A stretch of 64,000 nucleotides of DNA from NCBI RefSeq assembly GCF_014217685.1, contig NZ_CP043653.1, positions 748,419-812,418 of the forward strand. The letters run 5' to 3'. Below, one piece after another: positions 7,849 through 17,053 of the stretch. A model generated the notes under the pieces. It saw nothing but the letters and a program-made list of their open reading frames with translations. It had not been told where the DNA came from and did no database searches. The stretch is from Glaciihabitans sp. INWT7 (lineage in GTDB: Bacteria; Actinomycetota; Actinomycetes; Actinomycetales; Microbacteriaceae). The number at the start of each line of letters is the position of its first letter. Position 1 is the stretch's first letter. The position numbers were made by a program, and so were the translations under genes.

Positions 7849-9419
7849 ACTCTCCCCACCTGTGGTGGTACATCACCCGGGCCAGTGCGATCGTCGCGTG
7901 GGCTCTCATGACGCTGTCTGTCGTGTGGGGCACCCTGCTCTCCACGCGGGTCCTGCGAAAGGTCGACAACCCCTCGTGGCTGCAAGACCTCCACCGCTAT
8001 CTCGGAGGCACGGCGATCGTGATGGTGGTGATCCACATGGTCACGCTCATGCTCGACGGATGGCTGCACTTCTCCGTCGCCAATGTGCTCGTGCCGTTCT
8101 CCTCGGACTACCGTGCCCTGCCCGTCGCGATCGGCATCCTGGGGTTCTATCTGCTCGTGGCCGTGCAGGGCTCCTCGTTGCTCATGCGCTGGCTTCCGCG
8201 GCGGTTCTGGAAGGCCATTCACTATTCCAGCTACCTGATCGTCGTGTTGGTGTCGTTCCATGCCGGCCTCACGGGAACGGATGTCACGGCCCTCTGGTAT
8301 CGCATCGTGGCGATCTCCATCATCGGTCTCTCGGTCGTTGCGGTGCTCGTTCGAGTGCTGGCCGGCACGAAGGCAACTACAAGCCGGGGTAGCGCGTCGG
8401 TGCGAAGTGTCCCAGACACCACGGTGTCGGACACGACCGTGCGTTCGGGTGACGGTCTCGCAACAGGGTCCGCCGCGCTACCCCTCGTTCTCGACCGCAC
8501 GACCATGCGGGTGGCCGCGACATTCCGCGTCTCAGACGAAGTACTCGGTCTTCGGCTGGTGCCGACCACCACCGATCTGCTGCCGGTCTGGCACCCCGGG
8601 GCGCACATCACCCTCGCGCTCCCGAATGGTCTCGAGCGCCAGTACTCGCTGTGCGGGGATCCGGCAGACCGCTCGCATTTCGACATCGCGGTGCTCCAGA
8701 CCCAACCTTCGCTCGGGGGCAGTAGCTGGATCCATGCCAATGCGCGTCCCGGCCTGGAGCTGGAGGTGACCGCACCGCTCAATCGTTTCGAGCTGGAGCC
8801 GGCATACTCCTACACCTTCATCGCCGGCGGAATCGGTATCACTCCCATCAAGGCCATGATCGAGTCCCTTCCCCAGCGGCGTGACTGGCACCTCGTCTAC
8901 GTCGGTCGCAGCCGCAAGTCGATGGCCTTCGCTGATGAGCTGGTCGCCCGCTATCCCGGCCGTGTGCTGGTGCACGCCTCAGACGAGAACGTCGCGGCGC
9001 TCAACTTCGAGAAGTTCTTGCAGACTGTGCAGACGGATGTCTACTGTTGCGGCCCCGAGGCCCTCATGGTGCGGATCGCGGCGGCTGTGCCGCGCGAACG
9101 CCTGCACCTCGAGCGCTTCCAGCCCGTCGAGCGCGCGGCGATCGGTGGTCCCCAGCCGGTGATGGTGAGCTGCCGCAAGAGCAAGAAGAACTTCGACGTG
9201 CCCGCAGGCCAGAGCATCCTCGAGGCCCTCGAACAGAACGGACTTCCTGTTCTCGGTTCTTGCCGCAAAGGGGTGTGCGGCACCTGCGACGTGCGAGTGG
9301 TGAGCGGGCTTCCCGACCACCTCGATTCTGTCGTCGACGACGAGGAGAAGGATCGCGTCGGCATCATGTACCCGTGCGTCTCGCGGGCGACCACCCCGGA
9401 TCTCGTTCTCGACCTCTAG
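7845..9419 (+). CDS. ferric-reductase-like transmembrane / ferredoxin-reductase / 2Fe-2S fusion
   Basis: The 524-residue protein combines three modules. Residues about 1-175 hold around six membrane helices with histidines (LHRYLGG, VIHMVTLML, AIHYSSYLI, VSFHAGL) expected to bind haem. Residues about 210-430 form an FAD/NAD(P)H reductase, with RQYSLCG for flavin and GGIGITPIKAM for nucleotide. The C-terminal plant-type [2Fe-2S] domain has Cys473, Cys478, Cys481 and Cys511. It should pass electrons from NAD(P)H through FeS, flavin and haem across the membrane. Start ATG 7845 overlaps the apbE stop. A strong hairpin terminator follows. The whole unit looks like an electron-export system with ApbE maturing a flavin acceptor. 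Confidence 0.9.
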   Translation: MNSPHLWWYITRASAIVAWALMTLSVVWGTLLSTRVLRKVDNPSWLQDLHRYLGGTAIVMVVIHMVTLMLDGWLHFSVANVLVPFSSDYRALPVAIGILGFYLLVAVQGSSLLMRWLPRRFWKAIHYSSYLIVVLVSFHAGLTGTDVTALWYRIVAISIIGLSVVAVLVRVLAGTKATTSRGSASVRSVPDTTVSDTTVRSGDGLATGSAALPLVLDRTTMRVAATFRVSDEVLGLRLVPTTTDLLPVWHPGAHITLALPNGLERQYSLCGDPADRSHFDIAVLQTQPSLGGSSWIHANARPGLELEVTAPLNRFELEPAYSYTFIAGGIGITPIKAMIESLPQRRDWHLVYVGRSRKSMAFADELVARYPGRVLVHASDENVAALNFEKFLQTVQTDVYCCGPEALMVRIAAAVPRERLHLERFQPVERAAIGGPQPVMVSCRKSKKNFDVPAGQSILEALEQNGLPVLGSCRKGVCGTCDVRVVSGLPDHLDSVVDDEEKDRVGIMYPCVSRATTPDLVLDL

Positions 9420-9432
9420 CTCCGCGAACGAT

Positions 9433-9473
9433 GACGCGCCCCCGTCCGAACCCGAATCGGAAGGGGGCGCGTC
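9433..9473. terminator. bidirectional hairpin terminator
   Basis: GACGCGCCCCC (9433-9443) and GGGGGCGCGTC (9463-9473) form an 11-bp perfect stem with a 19-nt loop. It lies between the convergent ends of the ferric-reductase-like gene (stop at 9419) and the DUF6458 gene (stop at 9489), so it can serve both. No T-run follows, as is usual in high-GC actinobacteria. Confidence 0.8.
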
Positions 9474-9488
9474 GGTTCGTGTGGGGGA

Positions 9489-9740
9489 CTAGATGACGTC
9501 GCCCCGAGTCTCCTGGCTGGTGATCTTCTCGTTGCCCGTCGGGTCCACCGCGGTGCGAGTGGTCGACACCGTAGAACGCTTGCGCGAAACCATGATGATC
9601 GAGATCAGGAAGACGACGACGCCGGCTCCCATGAGGAGATATCCGATGAGGTGCAGATCGACCCCCGGAACGGTGAGGCTGATGGCGAATGCGACGATCG
9701 CGCCGACGACGAAGAGGAAAATGCCTGTACCGATGCCCAT
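9489..9740 (-). CDS. small two-helix membrane protein (DUF6458-like)
   Basis: The 83-residue protein starts at ATG 9740, preceded by GGAAGGA at good SD spacing. It has two hydrophobic helices (GTGIFLFVVGAIVAFAISL at 3-21, and about 30-50) separated by VPGVDLHLIGY, then a basic segment and a charged tail. This layout matches the actinobacterial DUF6458 membrane family. Function unknown. It is a single-gene unit convergent with the redox cluster and divergent from leuB. Confidence 0.8.
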   Translation of the reverse strand: MGIGTGIFLFVVGAIVAFAISLTVPGVDLHLIGYLLMGAGVVVFLISIIMVSRKRSTVSTTRTAVDPTGNEKITSQETRGDVI

Positions 9741-9941
9741 GATGAGTCCTTCCGGTGCTGCCCTGATTGGTGAAAGTGTGCCGAGAGGCGGCACACATCA
9801 CCAGTGTCCACTTGCAATCGTAGCCGTCTGCCCCCTGAAAGGGGGGTAAGATTTGCGATAATCTCCTGCCGGTACGCTGGGAACGGGCCCGAATCAACCG
9901 GAACGCCTCGTTCACCAGCTCTCTTCCCCTGGAGTCATCCC

Positions 9942-10997
9942 ATGCCCCGCAGCATCGCCCTCGCCCTCATCCCCGGTGACGGAATCGGTCCGGAGGTGGT
10001 CGGTGAAGCGGTGAAGGTCCTCGAGGCCGTGATCCCGGCGGACGTGGAGCTCACCACCACGCCGTTTCCATTCGGTGCCGCGCACTACCTCGCCACCGGT
10101 GAGATTCTGAGCGATGCCGGTCTCGATCAACTCAAGACTCACGACGCGATCCTGCTCGGTGCCGTTGGCGGGGATCCCCGGGACCCGCGTCTCGCCGGCG
10201 GCCTGATCGAGCGTGGGCTGCTGCTCCGTCTTCGTTTCGCCCTCGACCACTACGTGAACCTGCGACCGACCCGTCTCCTGCCGGGCATCGTCTCGCCGCT
10301 CGCCGATCCCGGCATCGTCGACTTCGTCGTGGTGCGGGAGGGCACCGAGGGGCCCTACGTGGGCAATGGGGGTGCGATCCGCGTCGGTACGCCGCACGAG
10401 GTGGCGAACGAGGTGTCGGTGAACACGGCCTTCGGCGTCGAGCGCCTGGCGCGCTATGCCTTTGCCGCGGCATCCGCTCGACCGCGCCAGAAGCTCACGC
10501 TCGTGCACAAGACCAACGTGCTCACCCACGCCGGCAGCCTGTGGCAGCGCACCGTCGACCGGGTCGCGCCCGAGTATCCGGGCGTTACCGTGGACTACCT
10601 GCACGTGGACGCCGCGACGATCTTCCTGGTGACAGACCCGGCTAGGTTTGACGTGATCGTCACAGACAACCTCTTCGGCGACATCCTCACCGACCTCGCG
10701 GCCGCGATCAGTGGCGGTATCGGACTTGCCGCTTCGGGCAACATCAACCCCGACGGCACGTACCCGTCGATGTTCGAGCCGGTGCACGGCTCGGCTCCCG
10801 ATATCGCCGGGCAGCAGAAGGCCGATCCGACCGCGGCGATCCTGTCGGTCGCGCTCCTGCTCGATCACCTGGGACTGCCGGATGCCGCGGCGCAGGTCAC
10901 CGCGGCGGTCACCGCCGATCTCGCCTCGCGCGGGGCGGCATCACGCAGCACCTCGCAGGTCGGCGACGCCATCCGCTCGCAACTGCCGCACACTTAA
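9942..10997 (+). CDS. leuB: 3-isopropylmalate dehydrogenase
   Basis: It oxidatively decarboxylates 3-isopropylmalate to 2-oxoisocaproate in leucine synthesis, using NAD and Mg2+. The 351-residue protein starts at ATG 9942 ([19 protein letters not shown]), with GGAG about 8 nt upstream. Family motifs visible are [31 protein letters not shown] (substrate arginine region), [12 protein letters not shown], the Mg-binding [14 protein letters not shown], and the C-terminal [12 protein letters not shown] (nucleotide site). The next gene, ilvE, begins 40 nt downstream in the same direction, so the branched-chain amino acid genes likely form one operon. Confidence 0.96.
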   Translation: MPRSIALALIPGDGIGPEVVGEAVKVLEAVIPADVELTTTPFPFGAAHYLATGEILSDAGLDQLKTHDAILLGAVGGDPRDPRLAGGLIERGLLLRLRFALDHYVNLRPTRLLPGIVSPLADPGIVDFVVVREGTEGPYVGNGGAIRVGTPHEVANEVSVNTAFGVERLARYAFAAASARPRQKLTLVHKTNVLTHAGSLWQRTVDRVAPEYPGVTVDYLHVDAATIFLVTDPARFDVIVTDNLFGDILTDLAAAISGGIGLAASGNINPDGTYPSMFEPVHGSAPDIAGQQKADPTAAILSVALLLDHLGLPDAAAQVTAAVTADLASRGAASRSTSQVGDAIRSQLPHT

Positions 10998-11036
10998 GAC
11001 CTGCCAGAATTTTGGTTCGTCAGAAATAGGGACTCC

Positions 11037-12170
11037 ATGAAAAACCTGCTCGCTCCGGCAACACTCAACTTCACCCGTCGGCTCAACCCCGAGGCGCTCG
11101 CCGAGCTCGAGCGCACCGAGATCCTCTCCGATCCGGGGTTCGGAAAGCACTTCACCGACCACATGGTGGACATCTGCTGGTCTGCGCGCGGGGGCTGGCA
11201 CCGCCCGCGGGTGCAGCCCTATGGTCCGATCGAACTCGACCCCGCTGCGGCCGTGCTGCATTACGGGCAAGAGATCTTCGAGGGGCTGAAGGCCTACCGC
11301 CACGCCGACGGCTCGATCTGGAGTTTCCGGCCCGAGGCCAATGCGGCGCGCATGCAGCGCTCCGCTCGCCGCCTGGCCCTTCCCGAGCTGCCGACCGAGT
11401 ACTTCCTCGACTCGCTGCGGGAACTCATCGCGGCCGACGGCGACTGGGTGCCGACGGCGCCGGACACGAGCCTCTACCTCCGGCCATTCATGTTCGCCAA
11501 AGAGGCATTCCTCGGCGTGCGCCCGGCAGAGAAGGTCAACTACTACGTGATCGCGAGCCCGGCCGGGGCCTACTTCAGTGGCGGTCTCGCTCCCGTGTCC
11601 ATCTGGCTCTCGACCACCTATTCGCGCGCCGGTAAGGGTGGCACGGGTGCCGCGAAGACCGGCGGCAACTACGCCTCGTCGCTCATCGCCCAGGCAGAGG
11701 CCTACGAGCACGACTGCGCCCAGGTGCTCTTCCTCGACTCGGAGGAGGAGAAGTTCCTCGAAGAGCTCGGTGGAATGAACATCGTGCTCGTGAAGAAGGA
11801 CGGCACGTTGCTCACCCCGGCGTCCGACAGCATCCTCGAGGGCATCACGCGCGACTCGATCCTGCAGCTGGCCGAGGACCGCGGCCACACCGTCGAGCGC
11901 CGGCGGGTGACCATCGACGAGTGGCGGGAGGGCGCGGCATCCGGCGACATCGTCGAGGCCTTCGCCTGCGGCACGGCGGCAGTCGTCGCGCCGATCGGCC
12001 TGCTCAAGTCCGAGGGATTCGAGATCAGGCACGAGAGCACGGAACTCGCGTTGTCGCTCCGCGAGGAACTCACCGGCATCCAGTACGGCACGGTCGAAGA
12101 CCGGCACGGGTGGATGATGCGGCTCGACAGCGAGGATTCGGCGACGGCTTCGGATGCGGCTGCACAGTGA
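11037..12170 (+). CDS. ilvE: branched-chain amino acid aminotransferase
   Basis: A PLP enzyme of fold type IV that transaminates the 2-oxo acids of Leu, Ile and Val. The 377-residue length fits the actinobacterial type. The Schiff-base lysine is K207 in GAAKTGGNYA. Other family features are LHYGQEIFEGLKAY, LYLRPFMF, and the C-terminal FACGTAAVVAPIG that binds the cofactor phosphate. It follows leuB by 40 nt and its stop overlaps the GTG of the FAH-family gene, indicating translational coupling. Confidence 0.97.
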   Translation: MKNLLAPATLNFTRRLNPEALAELERTEILSDPGFGKHFTDHMVDICWSARGGWHRPRVQPYGPIELDPAAAVLHYGQEIFEGLKAYRHADGSIWSFRPEANAARMQRSARRLALPELPTEYFLDSLRELIAADGDWVPTAPDTSLYLRPFMFAKEAFLGVRPAEKVNYYVIASPAGAYFSGGLAPVSIWLSTTYSRAGKGGTGAAKTGGNYASSLIAQAEAYEHDCAQVLFLDSEEEKFLEELGGMNIVLVKKDGTLLTPASDSILEGITRDSILQLAEDRGHTVERRRVTIDEWREGAASGDIVEAFACGTAAVVAPIGLLKSEGFEIRHESTELALSLREELTGIQYGTVEDRHGWMMRLDSEDSATASDAAAQ

Positions 12171-12943
12171 AAATCGCGCGCTTCTCGGTCGACGGCGGGG
12201 ATCCCCGCTACGGCGTCCTCGACGGTGACGACTATGTCGTGCTCTCCGGTGATCCCATGTTCAGCGGATTCGGCACAACGGGGGAGCGCGTCGCCGCGTC
12301 CGACGTCAAGCTGTTGGCCCCGGTCATCCCTCGCTCGAAGGTCGTCTGCATCGGCCTCAACTACGCGGCCCACCGCGATGAGCTCAAGAATGACGCGGCC
12401 TCTCCCGAGGCGCCGCTCATCTTCCTCAAGCCGAACACCGCGGTAGTCGGACCGGGTGACACGATCCAGATGCCGCCCGTCGAGGGGCGCATCGTGCACG
12501 AGGGCGAACTCGTGATCGTGATCGGCAAGATCGCCAAGCGGGTGAAGGCCGCGGACTATGCGGACGTGATCTTCGGGTACACCATCGGCAACGACATCTC
12601 CGCCCGCGATCAGATGTTCGCCGACGGACAGTGGGCCCGCGCGAAGGGCTACGACACCTTCGCTCCGCTCGGTCCGGTGATCGAGACCGAGCTGGACTGG
12701 TCGAACCTCGAGATCCAGACCTACGTGGATGGCGAGCCTCGCCGGAACGGCAACACCAGGGACATGCTGCACAAGATCCCCGAGATCATCGAATACGTCT
12801 CGGATGTCTGGACTCTTCTTCCCGGCGACGTGATCATGACCGGCACACCGGCCGGCCTCGGCGGGTTCCTCGACGGCCAGACGATCGACATCACGATCGA
12901 GGGGATCGGCACGCTCAGCAATCCGGCGAAGAACCGAGTGTGA
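12167..12943 (+). CDS. fumarylacetoacetate hydrolase family protein
   Basis: The 258-residue protein starts at GTG 12167, overlapping the ilvE stop. The FAH fold is evident from KVVCIGLNYAAHRDE, then the metal-binding acidic set in the HEGELVIVIGK strand (E-x-E type), GNDISARDQMF, KGYDTFAPLGP and MTGTPAGLGG. These hydrolases or decarboxylases act on 2-oxo acids or acylpyruvates; the exact substrate cannot be told. An FAH gene between the leuB/ilvE genes and gltX is a conserved actinobacterial arrangement (for example around mycobacterial gltX), which supports it as a housekeeping gene. Confidence 0.92.
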   Translation: MKIARFSVDGGDPRYGVLDGDDYVVLSGDPMFSGFGTTGERVAASDVKLLAPVIPRSKVVCIGLNYAAHRDELKNDAASPEAPLIFLKPNTAVVGPGDTIQMPPVEGRIVHEGELVIVIGKIAKRVKAADYADVIFGYTIGNDISARDQMFADGQWARAKGYDTFAPLGPVIETELDWSNLEIQTYVDGEPRRNGNTRDMLHKIPEIIEYVSDVWTLLPGDVIMTGTPAGLGGFLDGQTIDITIEGIGTLSNPAKNRV

Positions 12944-13331
12944 GTCGCACCGCGCTCGGTCCAGGATTCGACTCGGCACTGGTTGCGGCCCCGATGCCCC
13001 CTCAGCCCGCAGCTCCTCCCGGCTCGATCCGGCATCCGGATTCTGTGGAATTCGAGTCGCGAGAACCTGCGACCGGTGATGGAGCGGAGTGGCATTCAGT
13101 CCCGACTCGACGGGATGCTGGCGCGATTCAGGCGCGAAACTCGCCGGCTCACGCCGTGCGAGGCTCGCGTCGTGTTGCACTGGATCCGCCCCTGCCCCCG
13201 ACCGGCGGCGCCAACACGCTCGGCCACCGCCGCGCCCGACCGGTGTCTTCCCCCGTGACCTGCGGGTCGGGTAGCTCGCTGCGCGACCGTATCGAGACCC
13301 GTATCGAGACCCGTATCGAGACCCGTCTCTC
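12944..13331. other. gene-free interval with 12-bp tandem repeat
   Basis: No credible gene is seen here; the open frames are Arg/Pro-rich shadows. At 13287-13322 there are three exact tandem copies of CCGTATCGAGAC followed by CCGTCTC, ending just before the YeiH start. The sequence just before it (GGTAGCTCGCTGCGCGACC) together with GTATCGAGACC resembles the GTATCGAGACC-type intergenic repeat common in Microbacteriaceae; that resemblance is from memory. Confidence 0.6.
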
Positions 13332-14336
13332 ATGACCCGCCTCCGCTGGCTCCCCGGACTCGCCCTCGCGGCCGCAGGCGCGGCCGCCGGCTTCGGGCTG
13401 CACCTGCTGCTCCCCGGCCTGCCCTGGCTCACCGCCGCGCTCATCCTCGGTGTGATCGTCGGTTCGATCCCGCCATTCCGTCCCGGCTTGGACGGTGCGC
13501 TCGCCCCCGGACTTGCCGTCGCGAGCCGTCGGCTGCTGAGGCTCGGCATCGTGGTGCTCGGACTCAAGCTCAGCCTCGTCGACATCGCCCGCCTCGGCTG
13601 GGTCGCGATTCTCGCCATCGTGGCGCTCGTCGTCGTGAGCTTCGTCATCACCTGGCTGATCGGACGCGCGTTCCGGCTGGAGGGTGACCAGGCCGTGCTC
13701 ATGGCGGCGGGATTCTCCATCTGCGGGGTGTCGGCGGTCGGCGCGATGGCTGCCGCTCGGCGGTCCCCGGAGAAGGACACCGGCACGCCGATCACTCTCG
13801 TCACCCTGTATGGCACGCTGGCGATCGTCGTGCTGCCGGCGCTGGCTGCCCTGTTCCAGCTCGACGCCCGCCAGTTCGGGCACTGGGTCGGAGCGAGCGT
13901 GCACGACGTCGGCCAGGTGGTCGCCACCGCCCAGACCGCGGGTGCCGCGGCCCTCGCCGTCGCGGTGGTCGTCAAGCTCACCCGGGTACTGATGCTCGCT
14001 CCCATGGTCGCGATCGCGTCGATCCAGACCCGGCGGCGGGACGCGGCGGCCGATGCCTCATCGCGCACCTCCACGAAGAGACCGCCGATCGTGCCGCTGT
14101 TCATCATCGGATTCCTCGTCGCCGTTCTGCTTCGGTCGTTCGTGCCGCTGCCGGATACCGTGCTGGCGATCGCGGACGTCGTGCAGTCCGCGCTCCTCGC
14201 TACCGCGCTCTTCGGCATCGGCGCCTCGCTGCGCGTCGAGCAGCTCGCGCGCTCTGGCCTGCGGGCGGTCGCGGCCGGCCTCGTGTCGTGGGTCGTCATC
14301 CTCGGCCTCGCCCTTGCCGCCGTGTTCCTCTCCTGA
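13332..14336 (+). CDS. YeiH/UPF0324 family putative sulfate exporter
   Basis: The 334-residue integral membrane protein has about ten hydrophobic helices. It carries signatures of the YeiH (UPF0324) family: LRLGIVVLGLKLSL near 78-91, AAGFSICGVSAVGAMA, LYGTLAIVVLPALA and SVHDVGQVVATA. Proteins of this family are annotated as putative sulfate or sulfonate exporters, but a transported substrate is not certain. The ATG at 13332 directly follows the 12-bp tandem repeat. No SD is obvious. Confidence 0.88.
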   Translation: MTRLRWLPGLALAAAGAAAGFGLHLLLPGLPWLTAALILGVIVGSIPPFRPGLDGALAPGLAVASRRLLRLGIVVLGLKLSLVDIARLGWVAILAIVALVVVSFVITWLIGRAFRLEGDQAVLMAAGFSICGVSAVGAMAAARRSPEKDTGTPITLVTLYGTLAIVVLPALAALFQLDARQFGHWVGASVHDVGQVVATAQTAGAAALAVAVVVKLTRVLMLAPMVAIASIQTRRRDAAADASSRTSTKRPPIVPLFIIGFLVAVLLRSFVPLPDTVLAIADVVQSALLATALFGIGASLRVEQLARSGLRAVAAGLVSWVVILGLALAAVFLS

Positions 14337-14425
14337 GCAGCGATTCGTGATTCGGTGCAGGGTTTCCGTTCATCAGGAATGGCCGGCGGGAGCGCTCCCG
14401 GCGGTCGGAAGAGCCGTCGGGCCAT

Positions 14426-14454
14426 TTGCACTAGTGTGCGAGACAAGCTAGCGT
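14426..14454 (+). promoter_or_regulatory. promoter of the padR gene, probably leaderless
   Basis: TTGCAC (14426-14431), 17-nt spacer, TAGCGT (14449-14454), followed 7 nt later by the ATG at 14462. Transcription would start at or next to the ATG, giving a leaderless mRNA, and there is no SD. The spacer is bracketed by CTAG at 14431-14434 and 14448-14451, with an imperfect dyad TGT....ACA between, a possible PadR autoregulatory site. Confidence 0.45.
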
Positions 14455-14461
14455 GTGATGC

Positions 14462-14794
14462 ATGACAGTGGATGTGGGTGCGCAGCTCCGCAAGGGAGTG
14501 GTCGAATACTGCATCCTGGGGCTGCTGGCCGCGGAGCCCACGTATGGCTGGCAGCTCTCTGAGGCCCTCGTCTCCCGAGGGCTGATCGCCAGCATCGGCA
14601 CGCTCTACCCGATCCTCGGTCGGCTGCGCACCCAGGGTCTCGTCAGCGGATTCGATCGACAATCGGACGCCGGCCCCTCCCGTCGCTATTACCGCGTCAC
14701 CGAAACCGGACATCTCCAGCTCGCTGCCTTCCGTGAGCAGTGGGGACCGTTCGCCCGCACCGTTCAGGAACTCGTCGGAGAGGACACCCCATGA
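14462..14794 (+). CDS. PadR-family transcriptional regulator
   Basis: The 110-residue protein is a minimal PadR (subfamily 2) winged helix. It shows GVVEYCILGLLAAEPTYGWQL, then ASIGTLYPILGRLRTQGLV for the recognition region, and SRRYYRVTETGHLQL for the wing. PadR proteins are usually repressors of a linked membrane or efflux gene. Here the stop overlaps the start of a membrane protein gene (ATGA), which fits that pattern. The ligand is unknown. Confidence 0.93.
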   Translation: MTVDVGAQLRKGVVEYCILGLLAAEPTYGWQLSEALVSRGLIASIGTLYPILGRLRTQGLVSGFDRQSDAGPSRRYYRVTETGHLQLAAFREQWGPFARTVQELVGEDTP

Positions 14795-15405
14795 CAGAAG
14801 CCGAGACCCCCCAACTGGTGAGCGGCTACCTCGCCGACCTCGACCGCGAGCTGGCCGATGTGCCCGCGGAGGTGCGGCAGGGCATCGTGGCCGGTATCGC
14901 GGAGGAGCTGCAAGGCCTGGATGCCGCGTCCGCCGCCTCCCGCATCGATTCCCTCGGCGATCCCGCGTTCATCGCCGCAGAGGCCCGTGCGGGCGCCGAG
15001 GTGCCGACAGCGAACCTGCCAGCCGCGACTCAGACGGCCGCGAACCAGGCTGTCCCGACATCGGCGACCCCGCGCCTCGCCCCACCCCGGGCATCCGAAA
15101 AACGCTGGTATGTCGTCGTGACCACAGTGCTCCTCGAATTCGGCGGGCTGGTAGTGCCGCTTGCCGGTTGGGTGGCGGGCATCATGCTGCTGTGGGCATC
15201 GCCTCTGTGGACCCGTCGCGAGAAGCTCATCGCGACCACCGCTCCCGCGGCCGTCGGACTGGTGTTGTTCGGCCTCCTCGCGCTCGTCGGATCCGACTTC
15301 GCGGTGTGGCACGCCCTCACCCTGGTCGCGCTCGGCGGCACTATCATCGCCTCCATCGTGATCGGAATCGTTCTCAGTCGTCGGGCGTGGGACCGCGCGC
15401 GCTGA
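14791..15405 (+). CDS. HAAS-domain membrane protein, PadR partner
   Basis: 204 residues from ATG 14791. The N-terminal 65 residues (LVSGYLADLDRELADVP, LGDPAFIAAEARAG) are a HAAS/DUF1700-type helical domain commonly encoded next to PadR genes. A Pro/Ala linker follows, then three or four membrane helices (about 105-130, 143-165, 172-197). Function is unknown; the domain is thought to sense a signal together with PadR. It is coupled to padR by an ATGA overlap and followed by gltX after 74 nt. Confidence 0.8.
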   Translation: MTEAETPQLVSGYLADLDRELADVPAEVRQGIVAGIAEELQGLDAASAASRIDSLGDPAFIAAEARAGAEVPTANLPAATQTAANQAVPTSATPRLAPPRASEKRWYVVVTTVLLEFGGLVVPLAGWVAGIMLLWASPLWTRREKLIATTAPAAVGLVLFGLLALVGSDFAVWHALTLVALGGTIIASIVIGIVLSRRAWDRAR

Positions 15406-15479
15406 CGCATCCGGCACCGATTCCGGCGTGTGACAACACTCGCTGGAGCAAAACCACTCCCCGGTAGGATTGACGCGCC

Positions 15480-16970
15480 ATGTCACCCTCCTTCAACACA
15501 GCCACCGGAGCCGACGTCCGCGTCCGTTTCTGCCCTTCGCCCACCGGAACCCCGCACGTGGGGCTCATCCGCACGGCCCTCTTCAACTGGGCCTACGCCC
15601 GCCACACCGGCGGCAAGCTCGTGTTCCGCATCGAGGACACGGATGCCGCGCGCGATAGCGAGGAGAGCTACCTGCAGCTTCTGGATGCGCTCAGCTGGCT
15701 CAACATCGAGTGGGATGAGGGAGTGGGGGTCGGCGGCCCGAACGAGCCATACCGCCAGTCCCAGCGCGGCGAGATCTACGCGGACCTGATCGAGCGACTT
15801 CGCGCGAGCGGGCACCTCTATGAGAGCTTCGCCACGGCGGAGGAGATCGAGGCCCGCAACATCCAGAACGGGCGCGATCCTAAACAGGGCTACGACAACT
15901 TCGAACGCGATTTGAGCGAGGAAGCAAAGGCCGCTTATCGCGCCGAGGGTCGCTCGCCGGCCCTGCGCCTGCGGGTGCCGGATACCGAGCTCTCGTTCGA
16001 CGATCTGGTCCGTGGCGAGATCACGTTCCCCGCCGGGTCGTTCGTCGACTTCGTGGTCGTTCGACCCAACGGTGCCCCGCTCTACACCTTCGTGAACCCG
16101 GTGGACGATGCGCTGATGGGCATCACCCACGTGCTGCGCGGTGAGGACCTGCTGTCGTCGACGCCGCGGCAGATCGCGCTCTATCACGCACTCATCGAGA
16201 TCGGAGTGGCGAGCGCCATCCCGCGCTTCGGTCACATGCCCTACGTCATGGGGGAGGGCAACAAGAAGCTCTCCAAACGGGATCCGGAGTCGAACCTGTT
16301 CCACCACCGCGAACGTGGTTTCATCCCCGAGGGCCTGCTCAACTACCTCTCGCTCCTCGGCTGGTCGCTGAGCCACGACCGCGATGTCTTCAGCATGGAC
16401 GAGATGGTCGCCGCCTTCGACATCACGGACGTGAATCCCAATCCGGCCCGCTTCGACCTGAAGAAGGCGGAGTCGATCAACGGCGACCACATTCGTCTGC
16501 TCGCTCCGGAGGTGTTCGTGGAGCGCCTTCTTCCCTACCTGAACGGGCTCGTCTCCGATCCGCCCACGGGCACTGAGCAGGCGATCTTGCGTGAGGCCGG
16601 CCCGCTCGTGCAGGAGCGCATGCAGCTGCTCGGCGAGGCACCGGCGCTGCTCGGATTCTTCTTCGCCGCGGATGATTCCATCGAGGTGGACGCGGACGCG
16701 ACGCCCCCGGCGGGCTCGGCCGAGATCCTCGATGCCGCGGTCGGTGCGCTCGAACAGCTGAACGACTGGTCTCACGCTGAGATCGAGCGGGTGCTGCGTG
16801 CGGAGTTGATCGACGGCGGCGGTCTCAAGCCTCGGATCGCCTTCGGCCCCCTGCGCACTGCGCTCTCGGGCAAGCGGATCAGTCCTCCGCTCTTCGAGTC
16901 GATGCAGCTGCTCGGCAAGGAATCGACGCTCGCGCGACTTTCCCGCCTGGCTGCCTCGCTGGTCGAGTAG
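15480..16970 (+). CDS. gltX: glutamyl-tRNA synthetase
   Basis: A class I aminoacyl-tRNA synthetase that charges tRNA-Glu (and tRNA-Gln in organisms using the amidotransferase route, as actinobacteria do). The 496-residue protein shows the HIGH-type motif in [12 protein letters not shown] (18-29) and the KMSKS-type KLSKR at 263-267, plus [13 protein letters not shown] and [19 protein letters not shown] at 15465-15470 lies about 10 nt before the ATG and there is no SD, so the mRNA may be leaderless. A tRNA-Gln gene lies about 1.1 kb downstream. Confidence 0.97.
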   Translation: MSPSFNTATGADVRVRFCPSPTGTPHVGLIRTALFNWAYARHTGGKLVFRIEDTDAARDSEESYLQLLDALSWLNIEWDEGVGVGGPNEPYRQSQRGEIYADLIERLRASGHLYESFATAEEIEARNIQNGRDPKQGYDNFERDLSEEAKAAYRAEGRSPALRLRVPDTELSFDDLVRGEITFPAGSFVDFVVVRPNGAPLYTFVNPVDDALMGITHVLRGEDLLSSTPRQIALYHALIEIGVASAIPRFGHMPYVMGEGNKKLSKRDPESNLFHHRERGFIPEGLLNYLSLLGWSLSHDRDVFSMDEMVAAFDITDVNPNPARFDLKKAESINGDHIRLLAPEVFVERLLPYLNGLVSDPPTGTEQAILREAGPLVQERMQLLGEAPALLGFFFAADDSIEVDADATPPAGSAEILDAAVGALEQLNDWSHAEIERVLRAELIDGGGLKPRIAFGPLRTALSGKRISPPLFESMQLLGKESTLARLSRLAASLVE

Positions 16971-17053
16971 GCCGCTCGCGCGAGTCACGAGAAGCGTACG
17001 TCGCGTGCAGGATCTCGATGTGCTCACCGGCGCTCACTGCTCGACAGGCGCGT

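Noticed and set aside
11702-14713. A 1003-codon minus-strand frame
   Set aside because: Antisense to ilvE, FAH, YeiH and padR, all with clear family motifs; its sequence is Ser/Arg/Ala low complexity.
15483-17027. A 514-codon minus-strand frame
   Set aside because: Exact mirror of gltX, with no family features.
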